Under the pieces are notes generated by a model. The model was not told the DNA's origin. It did no database searches and saw only the letters and a program-made list of their open reading frames with translations. This document shows positions 9,351 to 16,922 of a stretch of DNA of 64,000 nt, one piece after another. Source of the DNA: Thermoproteota archaeon. GTDB lineage: Archaea; Korarchaeota; Korarchaeia; Korarchaeales; Korarchaeaceae. The first letter of the stretch is position 1; each line of letters begins with the position of its first letter. A program made the translations under genes and the position numbers. The DNA is taken from NCBI GenBank assembly GCA_027491915.1, contig JAOZGC010000002.1, forward strand, positions 1 to 64,000. The letters run 5' to 3'.

Positions 9351-9929
9351 TTGATACTGATAACCTCCTCAAGGAAACCATCTCGCAGGACCAGATCCCT
9401 AATGAGGGATCTGTCCCACGTGATACCGCGGGCCCTGAGGATCAACAGGGGTAAGAGCAGCCTGTGGGACCTGGCCCAGACGGCGATCTCCAGGGGTATG
9501 GGGAGGATCTTGGTAGTCTGGGAGCGCAAGGGGAATCCGAGATCATTCGTCTTCTACAGGGCATCCCTCGCCGGTGTGATACCGGTTAGACGCGCCATCT
9601 ACTTCAATTCTGTCAGGCTCAGGAGGGAGATCCCGGGTGGGAGGCCGCGCAGGGTCGAGGCGGACACGATCCGCCTAGCCAGGATGGGGGGTCCCATCGA
9701 CCGGGTGACCGCCGTCCTGGCAGAGGGATTCGGCCTCTCTCCCGTGGAGATAGGGGGGCCATCTGAGATAAGAGAGTTGGACTGCGACGTCGTCCTGCTC
9801 GATAGGAACGTCGGTGAAGAGCGAGAGCTGACCTTCTTCACCGCCGACGGAGTTGAGGTTGGGCCCACAATGAGGGTGGGGGGCGTGTTCGAGTTTGGAG
9901 GTGAGGGGAAGCTTCTCCCTAAGGATTAG
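9351..9929 (+). CDS. Brix domain ribosome-biogenesis protein
   Basis: Archaeal Brix/Imp4-like protein, 192 residues, predicted to act in rRNA processing or large-subunit assembly. The opening ILITSSRKPSRRTRSLMRDL and central RGMGRILVVWERKGNPRSF segments fit the fold. TTG start. The 3' end overlaps pcc1 by 35 nt. Confidence 0.87.
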   Translation: MILITSSRKPSRRTRSLMRDLSHVIPRALRINRGKSSLWDLAQTAISRGMGRILVVWERKGNPRSFVFYRASLAGVIPVRRAIYFNSVRLRREIPGGRPRRVEADTIRLARMGGPIDRVTAVLAEGFGLSPVEIGGPSEIRELDCDVVLLDRNVGEERELTFFTADGVEVGPTMRVGGVFEFGGEGKLLPKD

Positions 9930-10146
9930 CGGCGGAGGATCCGAGATCGCGGCCCTGGCCGCGGCCCTGGAACCAGAGCTGGGAGATTTGGGATTAAATC
10001 TTAAGAAAGAGGGGGAAAATCTCATAATTACATCGGTAGAATTTCCCCAAGGAAGATTAAAAGCATCCATAAACTCCCTCTTAAGATTGATAGACCTGTT
10101 CAGGGCTTTGTGGGAGCTCGCCGAGTCTGGGATCAGGGAAACTTAA
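9895..10146 (+). CDS. pcc1: KEOPS complex subunit Pcc1
   Basis: Small subunit (83 residues) that dimerises and bridges Kae1 in KEOPS, the tRNA t6A37 synthesis complex. The C-terminal GRLKASINSLLRLIDLF helix matches the family pattern. TTG at 9895 or GTG at 9901. Last gene of the superoperon; it is followed closely by tRNA-Val, and no prefoldin beta gene follows as it does in some archaea. Confidence 0.78.
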   Translation: MEVRGSFSLRISGGGSEIAALAAALEPELGDLGLNLKKEGENLIITSVEFPQGRLKASINSLLRLIDLFRALWELAESGIRET

Positions 10147-10172
10147 ATTGACGTTCCCGCCGCCGCAGCAGC

Positions 10173-10248
10173 GGGCCGGTGGTCTAGCGGCCATGACGCC
10201 GCCTTGACGAGGCGGAGGTCGGGGGTTCGAGTCCCCCCCGGCCCACCA
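10173..10248 (+). tRNA. tRNA-Val (anticodon GAC)
   Basis: Full cloverleaf: acceptor GGGCCGG/CCGGCCC, anticodon stem CCGCC/GGCGG around loop TTGACGA (anticodon GAC at 10206-10208), T arm GGGGG-TTCGAGT-CCCCC, discriminator A, and encoded CCA at 10246-10248. No intron. Outside the anticodon loop it is identical to tRNA-Val(CAC) at 16923-17012. The minus-strand ribK reading frame ends inside it. Confidence 0.95.
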
Positions 10249-10960
10249 CTCTGCGGCCCTGAAGGCTATTGGACCACGGCGTCAGCCTGACGGTCAGCAG
10301 GCTTCCGTCCCTGAGGCCCAGCCTCCCGCGTAGGTTGACGTTCGATATCAACTCCAAAACGTCGTCTCCGTAGTGCCGCCTCACGGGCAGCACGGCGTGA
10401 ACCGCGTCGACGCCCGGCACCTCAACAGGATAAACGAGGATCTCGCCGAAGGTCCTCCCCTCTGACTCGAATCCGGGTATTATAACCGGGGAGACCGCTT
10501 TTCTCCATAAAATTATAGATCTTACGTCATCTTGAGAAATTATTTTCAAATTTAAAGTTCCGGGATACGGCCTGTAGCCCAGAAGCTCCTCTATAGGCGC
10601 GGCGTACCCCTCCCTCGACAGGTAGTAGGCGCCCTCCCCCATTCCCGAGAATACTTTCCCAACTATAGATTTTATTCTAAAATTCTTCACAGCTTGACTC
10701 AGATCTGATAATAAATCTTCTATGACAGCCAGCCCCTCGCCCGTCAGGGTTATCATGGAGGACCTCCCCCTCCTGACGAATGCTATGAGCCCTCCGGCAG
10801 CCGCCTCGTGCAGCCACCTAGAGAGGGTTGACCTGGGCAGCCTCATCTCCCTCAACAGATCTTCCTGTGAGATCGGATTGATGTTCGCCCTGAGCTTGGC
10901 CAGTTTTATCATTAGAAGGTATTGCCTGGCGATCTTGAGGGCCTCCGATCTTCCACTCAA
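10184..10960 (-). CDS. ribK: CTP-dependent riboflavin kinase with N-terminal HTH
   Basis: Archaeal RibK converts riboflavin and CTP to FMN and CDP. Residues 1-90 are a winged-helix domain (ISQEDLLREMRLPRSTLSRWL), and about 95-230 are the kinase domain with GYRPYPGTLNLKI and DDVLELISNVNLR motifs. The family-like sequence ends near TVRLTP; no stop follows until 10184, so the last 21 or so codons are read from the antisense of tRNA-Val. The tail GGLEPPTSASS is the well-known translation of an antisense tRNA. TTG start overlapping the upstream gene's stop (TTGA). Confidence 0.85.
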   Translation of the reverse strand: MSGRSEALKIARQYLLMIKLAKLRANINPISQEDLLREMRLPRSTLSRWLHEAAAGGLIAFVRRGRSSMITLTGEGLAVIEDLLSDLSQAVKNFRIKSIVGKVFSGMGEGAYYLSREGYAAPIEELLGYRPYPGTLNLKIISQDDVRSIILWRKAVSPVIIPGFESEGRTFGEILVYPVEVPGVDAVHAVLPVRRHYGDDVLELISNVNLRGRLGLRDGSLLTVRLTPWSNSLQGRRVVGRGGLEPPTSASSRRRHGR

Positions 10961-11562
10961 CTTCTATCGCCCCCGGAGGAGATCATCTCCCTGAAGAGTA
11001 CCTCCGAGGACGTCCTGTCTATTAACGCCCTCAGAGCGTCCACCTTCCTCTTCAGCGGCACTATGGAGTCGGGGAGGGTTATGGGACTCAACCCTTCAAA
11101 GATGCGGGTCATGATCGACAGGACGTCCCTCGCCCCATCCACGTCGCCGGTCATGAGGAGGTTGAGGGCAATCCTCCTGAGCTCGCCCGCGGCGTCCGCC
11201 AGTCCCAGTAGGAACTCCCTGGGGGGTATCTCCTCTGGCCGGTGGACGACCCTACCCTCCACTATGTCCGCCAGCGCTAGTCCCTCCGCCAGCTCTTGGA
11301 TTGCCTGGGAAAGGGCCCTCAATACCGTACATTTATTTTCTTTGTTCAAATTATTATTTAAGAAATTTCTCAATTTCTCCAGGCCGGACTCCAGCTCGGC
11401 GGAGCCGGCCTGGGCATCCCCCCGGACGATCAGGTTAACCGCCCTCCTGGCCGTCCTAAGGAGTTCCCTGCTCAGGGACAGCGCGGCCTCCCTGGCCGAC
11501 TCCTCCTCCATCAGGAGGATCTCACACGAAGCAATCTCCTCCTCGATAGAGGGCAAAGTCAT
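10957..11562 (-). CDS. Translin-family predicted RNA-binding protein
   Basis: All-helical protein of the archaeal translin-like family (COG2178), related to the nucleic-acid-binding proteins translin and TRAX. The AREAALSLSRELLRTARRAV and AELESGLEKLRNFLNN helices fit. ATG at 11562 chosen (201 residues) because upstream codons would run through the divergent promoter. Downstream ribK starts inside its stop codon, so the two form an operon. Confidence 0.72.
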   Translation of the reverse strand: MTLPSIEEEIASCEILLMEEESAREAALSLSRELLRTARRAVNLIVRGDAQAGSAELESGLEKLRNFLNNNLNKENKCTVLRALSQAIQELAEGLALADIVEGRVVHRPEEIPPREFLLGLADAAGELRRIALNLLMTGDVDGARDVLSIMTRIFEGLSPITLPDSIVPLKRKVDALRALIDRTSSEVLFREMISSGGDRS

Positions 11563-11596
11563 CTCCCCGACGCCCTCTTCGTCTATGGCCCAACTC

Positions 11597-11606
11597 CTTT
11601 TATTTG
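11597..11606. promoter_or_regulatory. Shared TATA box, translin-like gene / pyrH
   Basis: CTTTTATTTG lies 23 nt before the pyrH ATG (leaderless start expected) and about 35 nt before the ATG of the divergent translin-like gene. It is the only AT-rich box between the two. Confidence 0.55.
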
Positions 11607-11628
11607 TGGGATCCGCCGGCGGGATGCG

Positions 11629-12318
11629 ATGAAGTTCACCCTCCTGCTCGGGGGAGTCGTTTTCGACGCCGCCCTGGGAGATCAACCGGACATTCTATCT
11701 GAATACGCCAAGATAATCAGACGCGTTCGCGATGAGGGACACGAGGTCTCCGTGGTCACGGGGGGAGGGAAGCTGGCCAGGGTTGGGATAGAGAGGGCGA
11801 GGAACCTGGGGGCCAACAAGAGCCTTCAAGACGAGGTGGGGATATCGGCCACGAGGTTACACGCCCTGCTCATGATATCCGCCCTGGGCGGGTGCGCCTA
11901 CCCGACCGTGCCTACGACCTACGAAGAGTTCAGACGATACCACGAGGGCGGTAAGGTGGTGGTCTCCGGGGGAATGGTGCCCGGGCAGTCCACCGATGCC
12001 GTCGCCGCCGTCATCACCGAGATGATCGGGGGGGACCTGATGATCAAGGGGACGGGAGTCGACGGCGTGAGGGAGATCAGAGCTGACGGAACTCTGGGGG
12101 GACTGATCCCTCGCATCTCCTACGAGAGATTGGAGGATCTCTTGAGGAGGTACGAGCAGTCCCCCGGGAGGTACGAGCTTCTCGACTTGGTGGCCCTGAA
12201 GGTCCTCCGCAGATCCGGGATAAAGTTGATTATCTACAACGGCTTGAGGCCGAGTGATCTCGAGCGTATATTGGGCGGAGAGAACGTGGGAACCGTTGTG
12301 GAGGGAGATCCGACATGA
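11629..12318 (+). CDS. pyrH: UMP kinase (archaeal PyrH type)
   Basis: Amino-acid-kinase-fold enzyme phosphorylating UMP to UDP in pyrimidine synthesis. 229 residues; VVTGGGKLARVGIERAR and VVVSGGMVPGQSTDAVAA segments bind phosphate and UMP, and a LMIKGTGVDGV loop follows. ATG start about 23 nt after a TATA box implies a leaderless mRNA. The stop overlaps the next ATG (ATGA). Confidence 0.9.
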   Translation: MKFTLLLGGVVFDAALGDQPDILSEYAKIIRRVRDEGHEVSVVTGGGKLARVGIERARNLGANKSLQDEVGISATRLHALLMISALGGCAYPTVPTTYEEFRRYHEGGKVVVSGGMVPGQSTDAVAAVITEMIGGDLMIKGTGVDGVREIRADGTLGGLIPRISYERLEDLLRRYEQSPGRYELLDLVALKVLRRSGIKLIIYNGLRPSDLERILGGENVGTVVEGDPT

Positions 12319-12698
12319 AGAGGAGGGGGGGATTGCGATCTTCTTGGAGGGCCAGGGCCAGGCCCTCCCTCGGGGTACCCGCCTCCCTGAGCTTCTCCCT
12401 GAGGGAGATGCTCTTGGGGCTGATCACCGGGACGGTGTCCTTCGCGGCATCCATCCTGATATCCGAGTTCGGCGTCTGGGTTTTCACCCTGTGGATGATG
12501 CCGGAGGGGGACATCGTAAACTACTTTTACATTACTTTCTCTTTTCTAAATTTGATCATAATGATTGTTCCCATAAAGAAGAAAAGATATTTCAGATTCT
12601 TGGTGGCACTGATCCTTGTGATCGCGTTGACCTACTTGGCGGTCAATTATTTCAATTTCCATCCAATACATACTATATTTGGAGAACTGAATTACTGA
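12315..12698 (+). CDS. Small membrane protein of unknown function
   Basis: 127 residues: a basic N-terminus (RRGGLRSSWRARARP), then three probable transmembrane helices at about 32-56, 70-87 and 92-110. I do not recognise a family. Its ATG overlaps the pyrH stop by 4 nt, which supports translation. The 3' half is noticeably more AT-rich than its neighbours. It ends 7 nt before the CCA end of the convergent tRNA-Glu gene. Confidence 0.55.
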   Translation: MKRRGGLRSSWRARARPSLGVPASLSFSLREMLLGLITGTVSFAASILISEFGVWVFTLWMMPEGDIVNYFYITFSFLNLIIMIVPIKKKRYFRFLVALILVIALTYLAVNYFNFHPIHTIFGELNY

Positions 12699-12705
12699 GA
12701 AGAGG

Positions 12706-12783
12706 TGGTGCTCCGGCCGGGATTTGAACCCGGGTCTGGGGCTCGAGAGGCCCCTATGCTTAGCCGGGCTACACCACCGGAGC
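12706..12783 (-). tRNA. tRNA-Glu (anticodon CTC)
   Basis: Acceptor GCTCCGG/CCGGAGC, anticodon stem GGGGC/GCCCC around loop CTCTCGA (anticodon CTC), T arm with GGTTCAAATCC, discriminator A and encoded CCA at 12706-12708. The body resembles other archaeal tRNA-Glu genes. Confidence 0.93.
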
Positions 12784-12802
12784 GGGTTCCGGGCCGCCGC
12801 GG

Positions 12803-12814
12803 GGTAATAAGCTT
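12803..12814. promoter_or_regulatory. Shared TATA box, tRNA-Glu / adenylate kinase
   Basis: GGTAATAAGCTT is centred 25 nt from the tRNA-Glu 5' end on the minus strand and 26-27 nt before the adenylate kinase GTG on the plus strand. Confidence 0.55.
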
Positions 12815-12834
12815 GTCGATTCCCCCTCCCCGCG

Positions 12835-13422
12835 GTGGCGGTCGTAATAACTGGTACTCCGGGCGCGGGCAAGTCCACCGTCGGGAGGGAGCTGGCCCTC
12901 CTCCTGGGATACGGGCTGCTCGATCTGGACGGTATCCTCGAGAAGGAGGGTGTCCTCCGATTCGACGACGAGAGGAACGTTCCCGTGATAGATCTCGAGG
13001 TCGCGAGGCGGAGGATCGCTGGGATGTCCGGCCGCCGGATCGTCGTGACGACGCTCCACCCCGACGCCGCCGATCGCTTGGAACCGGAGGCGGTGGTCAT
13101 CCTGAGGTGCGACCCGCTGATACTCAGATACAGGCTAGAGTCCAGGGGTTACCCCAGGAGGAAGATCGTGGAAAATCTGGAGGCCGAGATAATCGGCTAT
13201 CTGACCTCGTTGTCCGTGGAGACCTTCGGCGCGAACAGAATCCTCGAGGTAGAGACCTCTAGGGGATCCCCCCGAGAGGTGGCTGCGGAGATAGCGAGGA
13301 GGGTGAACTCGGGAGGGGTCTGGGGTCCGTCCATATCTTGGCTCCACCGAGAGGGGTTGGCTGTGAGGCTCAGGAGTGCGCTCGCCCGGGGAGATTGTAG
13401 AACCCCGGAGCTTCCCTCTTGA
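12835..13422 (+). CDS. Adenylate kinase-like NTPase (AK6/Fap7 family)
   Basis: P-loop kinase of the archaeal Fap7/hCINAP type (COG1936), linked in eukaryotes to 18S rRNA maturation; archaeal members act as nucleotide kinases or ribosome-assembly factors. Walker A GTPGAGKSTVG is at the very N-terminus, followed by LLDLDGILEKEG and the LID-like RGYPRRKIVENLEAEI helix. 195 residues; GTG at 12835. The C-terminus overlaps the convergent HerA-like gene by 53 nt. Confidence 0.85.
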   Translation: MAVVITGTPGAGKSTVGRELALLLGYGLLDLDGILEKEGVLRFDDERNVPVIDLEVARRRIAGMSGRRIVVTTLHPDAADRLEPEAVVILRCDPLILRYRLESRGYPRRKIVENLEAEIIGYLTSLSVETFGANRILEVETSRGSPREVAAEIARRVNSGGVWGPSISWLHREGLAVRLRSALARGDCRTPELPS

Positions 13423-15088
13423 GGATTTTTAGGGCCAGATCCACGGGGGTCGGTGCGTATTCCGGTCTCCTCACGCGGATCAGGTTGGCCCCACCCTCTC
13501 TCACCACCACCGCCTCCCCCACCTCCAGTATGGGCAGGACGTCGGCGGCCCTAACCATCCTGCCCGGGCCCAGCTCGACCTCCCTCCCTATCAGGCTGAT
13601 CGCGGCCCTTATGTCCTCCGGCTCCCCGAGGGCGTGGAATATCTTGGTTGAGGAGTTCCTCAGGACGTGTCTGGAGAGGCCGGACGGGGTCTGCGATATG
13701 ACCATCATTCCGACGCCGAACTTCCTGAGCTCGGAGAACATCTTATCGGAGATGGTCATCCCCCTCCTATCCTCCAGCCTGGGCATTATGTGGTCGGCCT
13801 CCTCGAGGATGACCGCCAAGAAGGGGGAGCCGGTCTTCCCTCTTCTCTTGGCCCCGTCGTACACCCTTCCCAGGATGGAGTGGGCGACCGCGTCCCTGAC
13901 CACCGGGGTGGATATCCCCCCGACCTCCACGACGAGAGGCGCCTCAGATATAGCGTCGAGGTCCGGCAGGGTCTCCCTCATCAGGTGCTGTGCCCCCTCC
14001 CCGGTGACCAGCGGGTCCATCTTCCTCATGAGGGAGAGTTTGCTCTCAAACTCCGGTCCGGTCCTCTCCCTGAATTCCGATATCTCCTCGTACAGGTCCG
14101 CCAGCGTGGGAGCTTCTCCGGGAGGGAGAGACCCCTGGAGCCTGTTCAGACACCTCTCAACTATGAAGAGCTGGGTCGGGGTCAGGTTCAGCAGGAGATC
14201 CAGAACCTCTATGACCGAGCCTATCCTGCGTGGTTCCCATCCAGAGAGCCCTTCTAGCAGATTAACCGACAGATCCTCCGCCTTTATGATCCGACCTCCA
14301 AGCTCCAACGTCATCATCCCATATTCGCCGTGATAATCCAGGACCAAGAATGGAACGCCCGCGTCCCACAGGAGCCTCGCGATGGTCATCGCCGTCGTGG
14401 TTTTCCCGCTCCCAGTCCTCCCGAGTATGGCCACGTGTCTCACGATCTCTCCGAGATCCCACAGGAACTCCCCGCCCGATGGGGTGGTACCCAGGGGGAC
14501 GGCGGTCGGGGCCGGACCGGTCGAACTCTCCCCCATGCCAGAGAAACTCGCCCTGGAGAAGTGGGGGCCAGGGGTGGTGGCCAGAGAGAGAGCCAATTCC
14601 GCCAGCGACCTCGCGGTCGCATCGCCCAGCTCCTCCACGACCGCGCCCTTGAGGAAGGACCTCATCAACCTCATTGCGGCCGACAGTATCTCTCTGGAGT
14701 TCTCCCCCTCCGACCATATCACACCGCAGGCCGCCGCAGAGGGACCGAACTCTCCACGATGTGGTCCGTGCAGGACGAATGCTGAGGAGACCCCCAGAGA
14801 AGACAGCAGGTCCATGAGCTCTGACAGCTCGATGCTGAGCTCCCCCCTCTTATCCATAGGACGCAGTCTGAAGCCGACAAACTCGTAGCCCTCTATCTCC
14901 TTCCGCCCTCTCCCAATCGCTGAAAACCCGTAAGCGAGAAGCCCGGCCGCTGGGACCGCCGCCAGGAGTGCGGGGAGGTAAGATGATAGGTCCGGCGGGG
15001 GAGAGATCTCCGAGACCTTCCTTACCGCCCAGTAGAGCGCGACGCTCAGCGGCAGAAGGAGAGGCCAGGCGTCTCGGCCGGAACTCAA
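13370..15088 (-). CDS. HerA/VirB4-like ATPase with N-terminal membrane anchor
   Basis: About 572 residues. Two probable membrane helices lie near residues 8-25 and 38-58. The ATPase domain has Walker A GRTGSGKTTT, a LDYHGEYG strand typical of HerA/DUF87 proteins, Walker B LAVILEEADHI and ISQTPSGLSRHVLRNSS. Such ATPases pump DNA or work with the NurA nuclease; no nurA is adjacent here, and the membrane anchor argues against a standard HerA. TTG start overlaps the TFB-like gene's stop (TTGA), so it is the third gene of the rpo8 operon. Confidence 0.8.
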   Translation of the reverse strand: MSSGRDAWPLLLPLSVALYWAVRKVSEISPPPDLSSYLPALLAAVPAAGLLAYGFSAIGRGRKEIEGYEFVGFRLRPMDKRGELSIELSELMDLLSSLGVSSAFVLHGPHRGEFGPSAAACGVIWSEGENSREILSAAMRLMRSFLKGAVVEELGDATARSLAELALSLATTPGPHFSRASFSGMGESSTGPAPTAVPLGTTPSGGEFLWDLGEIVRHVAILGRTGSGKTTTAMTIARLLWDAGVPFLVLDYHGEYGMMTLELGGRIIKAEDLSVNLLEGLSGWEPRRIGSVIEVLDLLLNLTPTQLFIVERCLNRLQGSLPPGEAPTLADLYEEISEFRERTGPEFESKLSLMRKMDPLVTGEGAQHLMRETLPDLDAISEAPLVVEVGGISTPVVRDAVAHSILGRVYDGAKRRGKTGSPFLAVILEEADHIMPRLEDRRGMTISDKMFSELRKFGVGMMVISQTPSGLSRHVLRNSSTKIFHALGEPEDIRAAISLIGREVELGPGRMVRAADVLPILEVGEAVVVREGGANLIRVRRPEYAPTPVDLALKILKREAPGFYNLPGRAHS

Positions 15089-15909
15089 TCCATCCCCACC
15101 CCCAGGGAGAGCAGCTCGGAGACTCTCCTCCTCAGAACGGACTCGTTCACTCCAACCGCCCTGGCTATCAGGGCCTGGGACGGATTCCTCATTCCCAGGG
15201 TGAGGGCCGCTATGTACACCACGGCGGCGGCGGTCACCAGGGGACTCTTGCCCGGGGACAGCCTCCTCAGCCCCTCGTTCCGTGACAGTCTCAAGGCCCT
15301 CATCCTTATCCTCTCTAGGACGGACCAAAATCTCCTCTCTGGGAAGGACTCTTTCATCCTCTTCTCGACGTCCCTGCTCCTCCCCATGCTCCGAATGACG
15401 CTGGACACGTACTCGCTTAGGGGGGGAATCCTCCATACACCGAGCGACTTCCCATGATTCGCGACTCGGACCGCTATTTTCCTCTTAGACACGCTCAAAC
15501 CCAGCCTCCTCAAGGCTGCCGCGGCCTCTCCGGTCGTTATCAGGTAATGCAGCTGCCTTCCGGCCAAGATGAGGGCCACGGCCGCCAGTAGAAATCCACC
15601 CCTGGAATCCGACTTCAGGACCCAGTATATCCTCGCGGCGAGCTCTTCCACTTTCCGCGGCGCGTCTAATAGTCCGGCCAACTCCCTTACAGGGGGAGGA
15701 ACCTCGGCCGTGATGGGGTAAGATTGGGAGCGCTCGACGTGGGTATAGCAGAGCTCGGGATGGTCGAGTTCTCCGCCCGGATCCAGAGCGGCCACATATC
15801 CGCTGGGCACGGGTTCGCCGGACATCCTGAAATTCAAACAGTTTTCTGAGTGATCCGTACTTAGGGAGGCCTGAGGATTATTTTTCCATATTCCAGAATT
15901 ATTTTCCAT
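15085..15909 (-). CDS. TFB-like transcription factor lacking a canonical zinc ribbon
   Basis: 274 residues. Two cyclin-like repeats are visible: about 85-160 (GGFLLAAVALILAGRQLH...) and about 215-272, where GKSPLVTAAAVVYIAALTLG matches the second TFIIB repeat closely and is followed by an IARAVGVNESVLRRRV recognition-helix-like segment. The N-terminus should carry a CxxC...CxxC ribbon to recruit RNA polymerase, but only isolated cysteines (CLNF, ELCYTH) are present. It overlaps rpo8 by 11 nt upstream and the HerA-like gene by 4 nt downstream. It may be a specialised or regulatory TFB, or a non-transcriptional cyclin-box protein. Confidence 0.72.
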   Translation of the reverse strand: MENNSGIWKNNPQASLSTDHSENCLNFRMSGEPVPSGYVAALDPGGELDHPELCYTHVERSQSYPITAEVPPPVRELAGLLDAPRKVEELAARIYWVLKSDSRGGFLLAAVALILAGRQLHYLITTGEAAAALRRLGLSVSKRKIAVRVANHGKSLGVWRIPPLSEYVSSVIRSMGRSRDVEKRMKESFPERRFWSVLERIRMRALRLSRNEGLRRLSPGKSPLVTAAAVVYIAALTLGMRNPSQALIARAVGVNESVLRRRVSELLSLGVGMD

Positions 15910-16252
15910 ACAAGACTATTTTTAAATAAATCACATCTCCAACCTCTACCTCCGGCCGCGCGGAGCCGGTGAGGCGAATCAACATCCCGTGGGCCGAGGC
16001 GCTCGCGGCCTCACCGTCAACGGAGTATACAACTCCTCTGAGGACGAGCGCGTCAGGGCTGGAGGCAGGTCTATCCCTCGATATCTCCACCTCCACCTCC
16101 ATCTCCTCTGAAATTTCGACGAGTTTGGGTGGGATCTCCAGGGTCACGTTTCCTCCGTCGAGGGAGATATCCACCCTCAACATCTTCATGTTGGGGATCC
16201 CCGAAACGCCGACCACCCTACCCCTTGTCGTCAGTAAGGGCCCCGATTCCAT
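15899..16252 (-). CDS. rpo8: Probable RNA polymerase subunit Rpo8 (RpoG)
   Basis: 117-residue, beta-rich, OB-fold-like protein. The pattern LVLRGVVYSV ... SAHGMLIRLTG ... VEVGDVIYLKIV resembles archaeal Rpb8 orthologs, which occur in Crenarchaeota and Korarchaeota. This is a pattern-level match without a search, so an unrelated OB-fold protein remains possible. The ATG at 16252 lies about 25-30 nt after a TATA box, consistent with a leaderless first gene. It is followed in the operon by a TFB paralog, supporting a transcription role. Confidence 0.55.
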   Translation of the reverse strand: MESGPLLTTRGRVVGVSGIPNMKMLRVDISLDGGNVTLEIPPKLVEISEEMEVEVEISRDRPASSPDALVLRGVVYSVDGEAASASAHGMLIRLTGSARPEVEVGDVIYLKIVLYGK

Positions 16253-16275
16253 GGCGTTGGAGGAACCGAGAGACC

Positions 16276-16290
16276 TTCAATAAACTTTCC
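16276..16290. promoter_or_regulatory. Shared TATA box, rpo8 / downstream hypothetical gene
   Basis: TTCAATAAACTTTCC reads as a TATA box on both strands: 25-30 nt before the rpo8 ATG on minus and about 50 nt before the ATG at 16334 on plus. Confidence 0.5.
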
Positions 16291-16333
16291 TCTCCCGCGG
16301 CCCGCATAATCCCGAACTCTCTCTGGGAAGGAG

Positions 16334-16630
16334 ATGGGGGGGGTTGAGAGGGCCCTGATGGATCAGATCCTGATAAAGAGGATCGTCAGATCCATCCTTT
16401 TCGAGGGCGGGAGCTGGTCGCCCGGCGTCCTCCTGAGTTCGATAGTCGACCTCAGCGAGTCCCTCCCCGGAGCGGAAGATGGGATCGCGAGGAGCACCGT
16501 GGAGGAGATAAAGAAGCTGGTCGCCGAGGGTGATCCCGAGAACGTCCTGGTGATCTCCTCCTCGGTCACCAATCTGGTGAGGAGGGGAGTCCGCCACCTC
16601 GTGGCTGCTGGAGATCAAATCTCCTCGTGA
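16334..16630 (+). CDS. Hypothetical protein
   Basis: 98 residues, mostly helical, with no recognised motif; segments such as STVEEIKKLVAEGDPENVLVISSS look like a folded protein rather than shadow sequence. Start is ATG 16334 or ATG 16358. It overlaps the convergent PRC-barrel gene by 16 nt. Confidence 0.5.
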   Translation: MGGVERALMDQILIKRIVRSILFEGGSWSPGVLLSSIVDLSESLPGAEDGIARSTVEEIKKLVAEGDPENVLVISSSVTNLVRRGVRHLVAAGDQISS

Positions 16631-16902
16631 GTGGCTATGTATATCTTCAACAAACGTTCATCTATAACTATCATCTCCCTTATATATTTCACGGTAGAAT
16701 AGGGAACAAGCACCAGACCTTTCCTATCTTGCTTCAACTTCTTCACGAGAGATTCTGCCGCTCCCTTGGCCTCCTTGACCACCAGGGAGAGGGCCTTCCC
16801 GGAGAGCTCGTCCACCACCAGATCCACCAGCTCTCCTATTATCAAGCCCCTATCCGTGACGACCCCCTTTCCGGCGAGCCTCCCTATCGAGTAACGCGGC
16901 AT
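16615..16902 (-). CDS. PRC-barrel domain protein
   Basis: 95 residues with a PRC-barrel pattern (IGRLAGKGVVTDRGLIIGEL ... LVLVPYSTVKYIREMIVID). Archaeal single-domain PRC-barrel proteins include CdpB-type cell-division adaptors and RNA-metabolism proteins; the specific role is not clear here. ATG at 16902 chosen because longer frames enter the tRNA-Val gene. Confidence 0.72.
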   Translation of the reverse strand: MPRYSIGRLAGKGVVTDRGLIIGELVDLVVDELSGKALSLVVKEAKGAAESLVKKLKQDRKGLVLVPYSTVKYIREMIVIDERLLKIYIATHEEI

Positions 16903-16922
16903 CAATCTCCCCCAACTCCGGG

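Noticed and set aside
12315-12698. Membrane protein as a horizontally acquired gene because of its AT-rich end
   Set aside because: Lower GC is explained by hydrophobic codons, and the 4-nt overlap with pyrH argues for a resident gene.
15089-15436. N-terminal extension of the HerA-like protein into the TFB-like gene
   Set aside because: Charged low-complexity translation out of frame with the TFB-like gene; TTG at 15088 overlaps the stop codon neatly.
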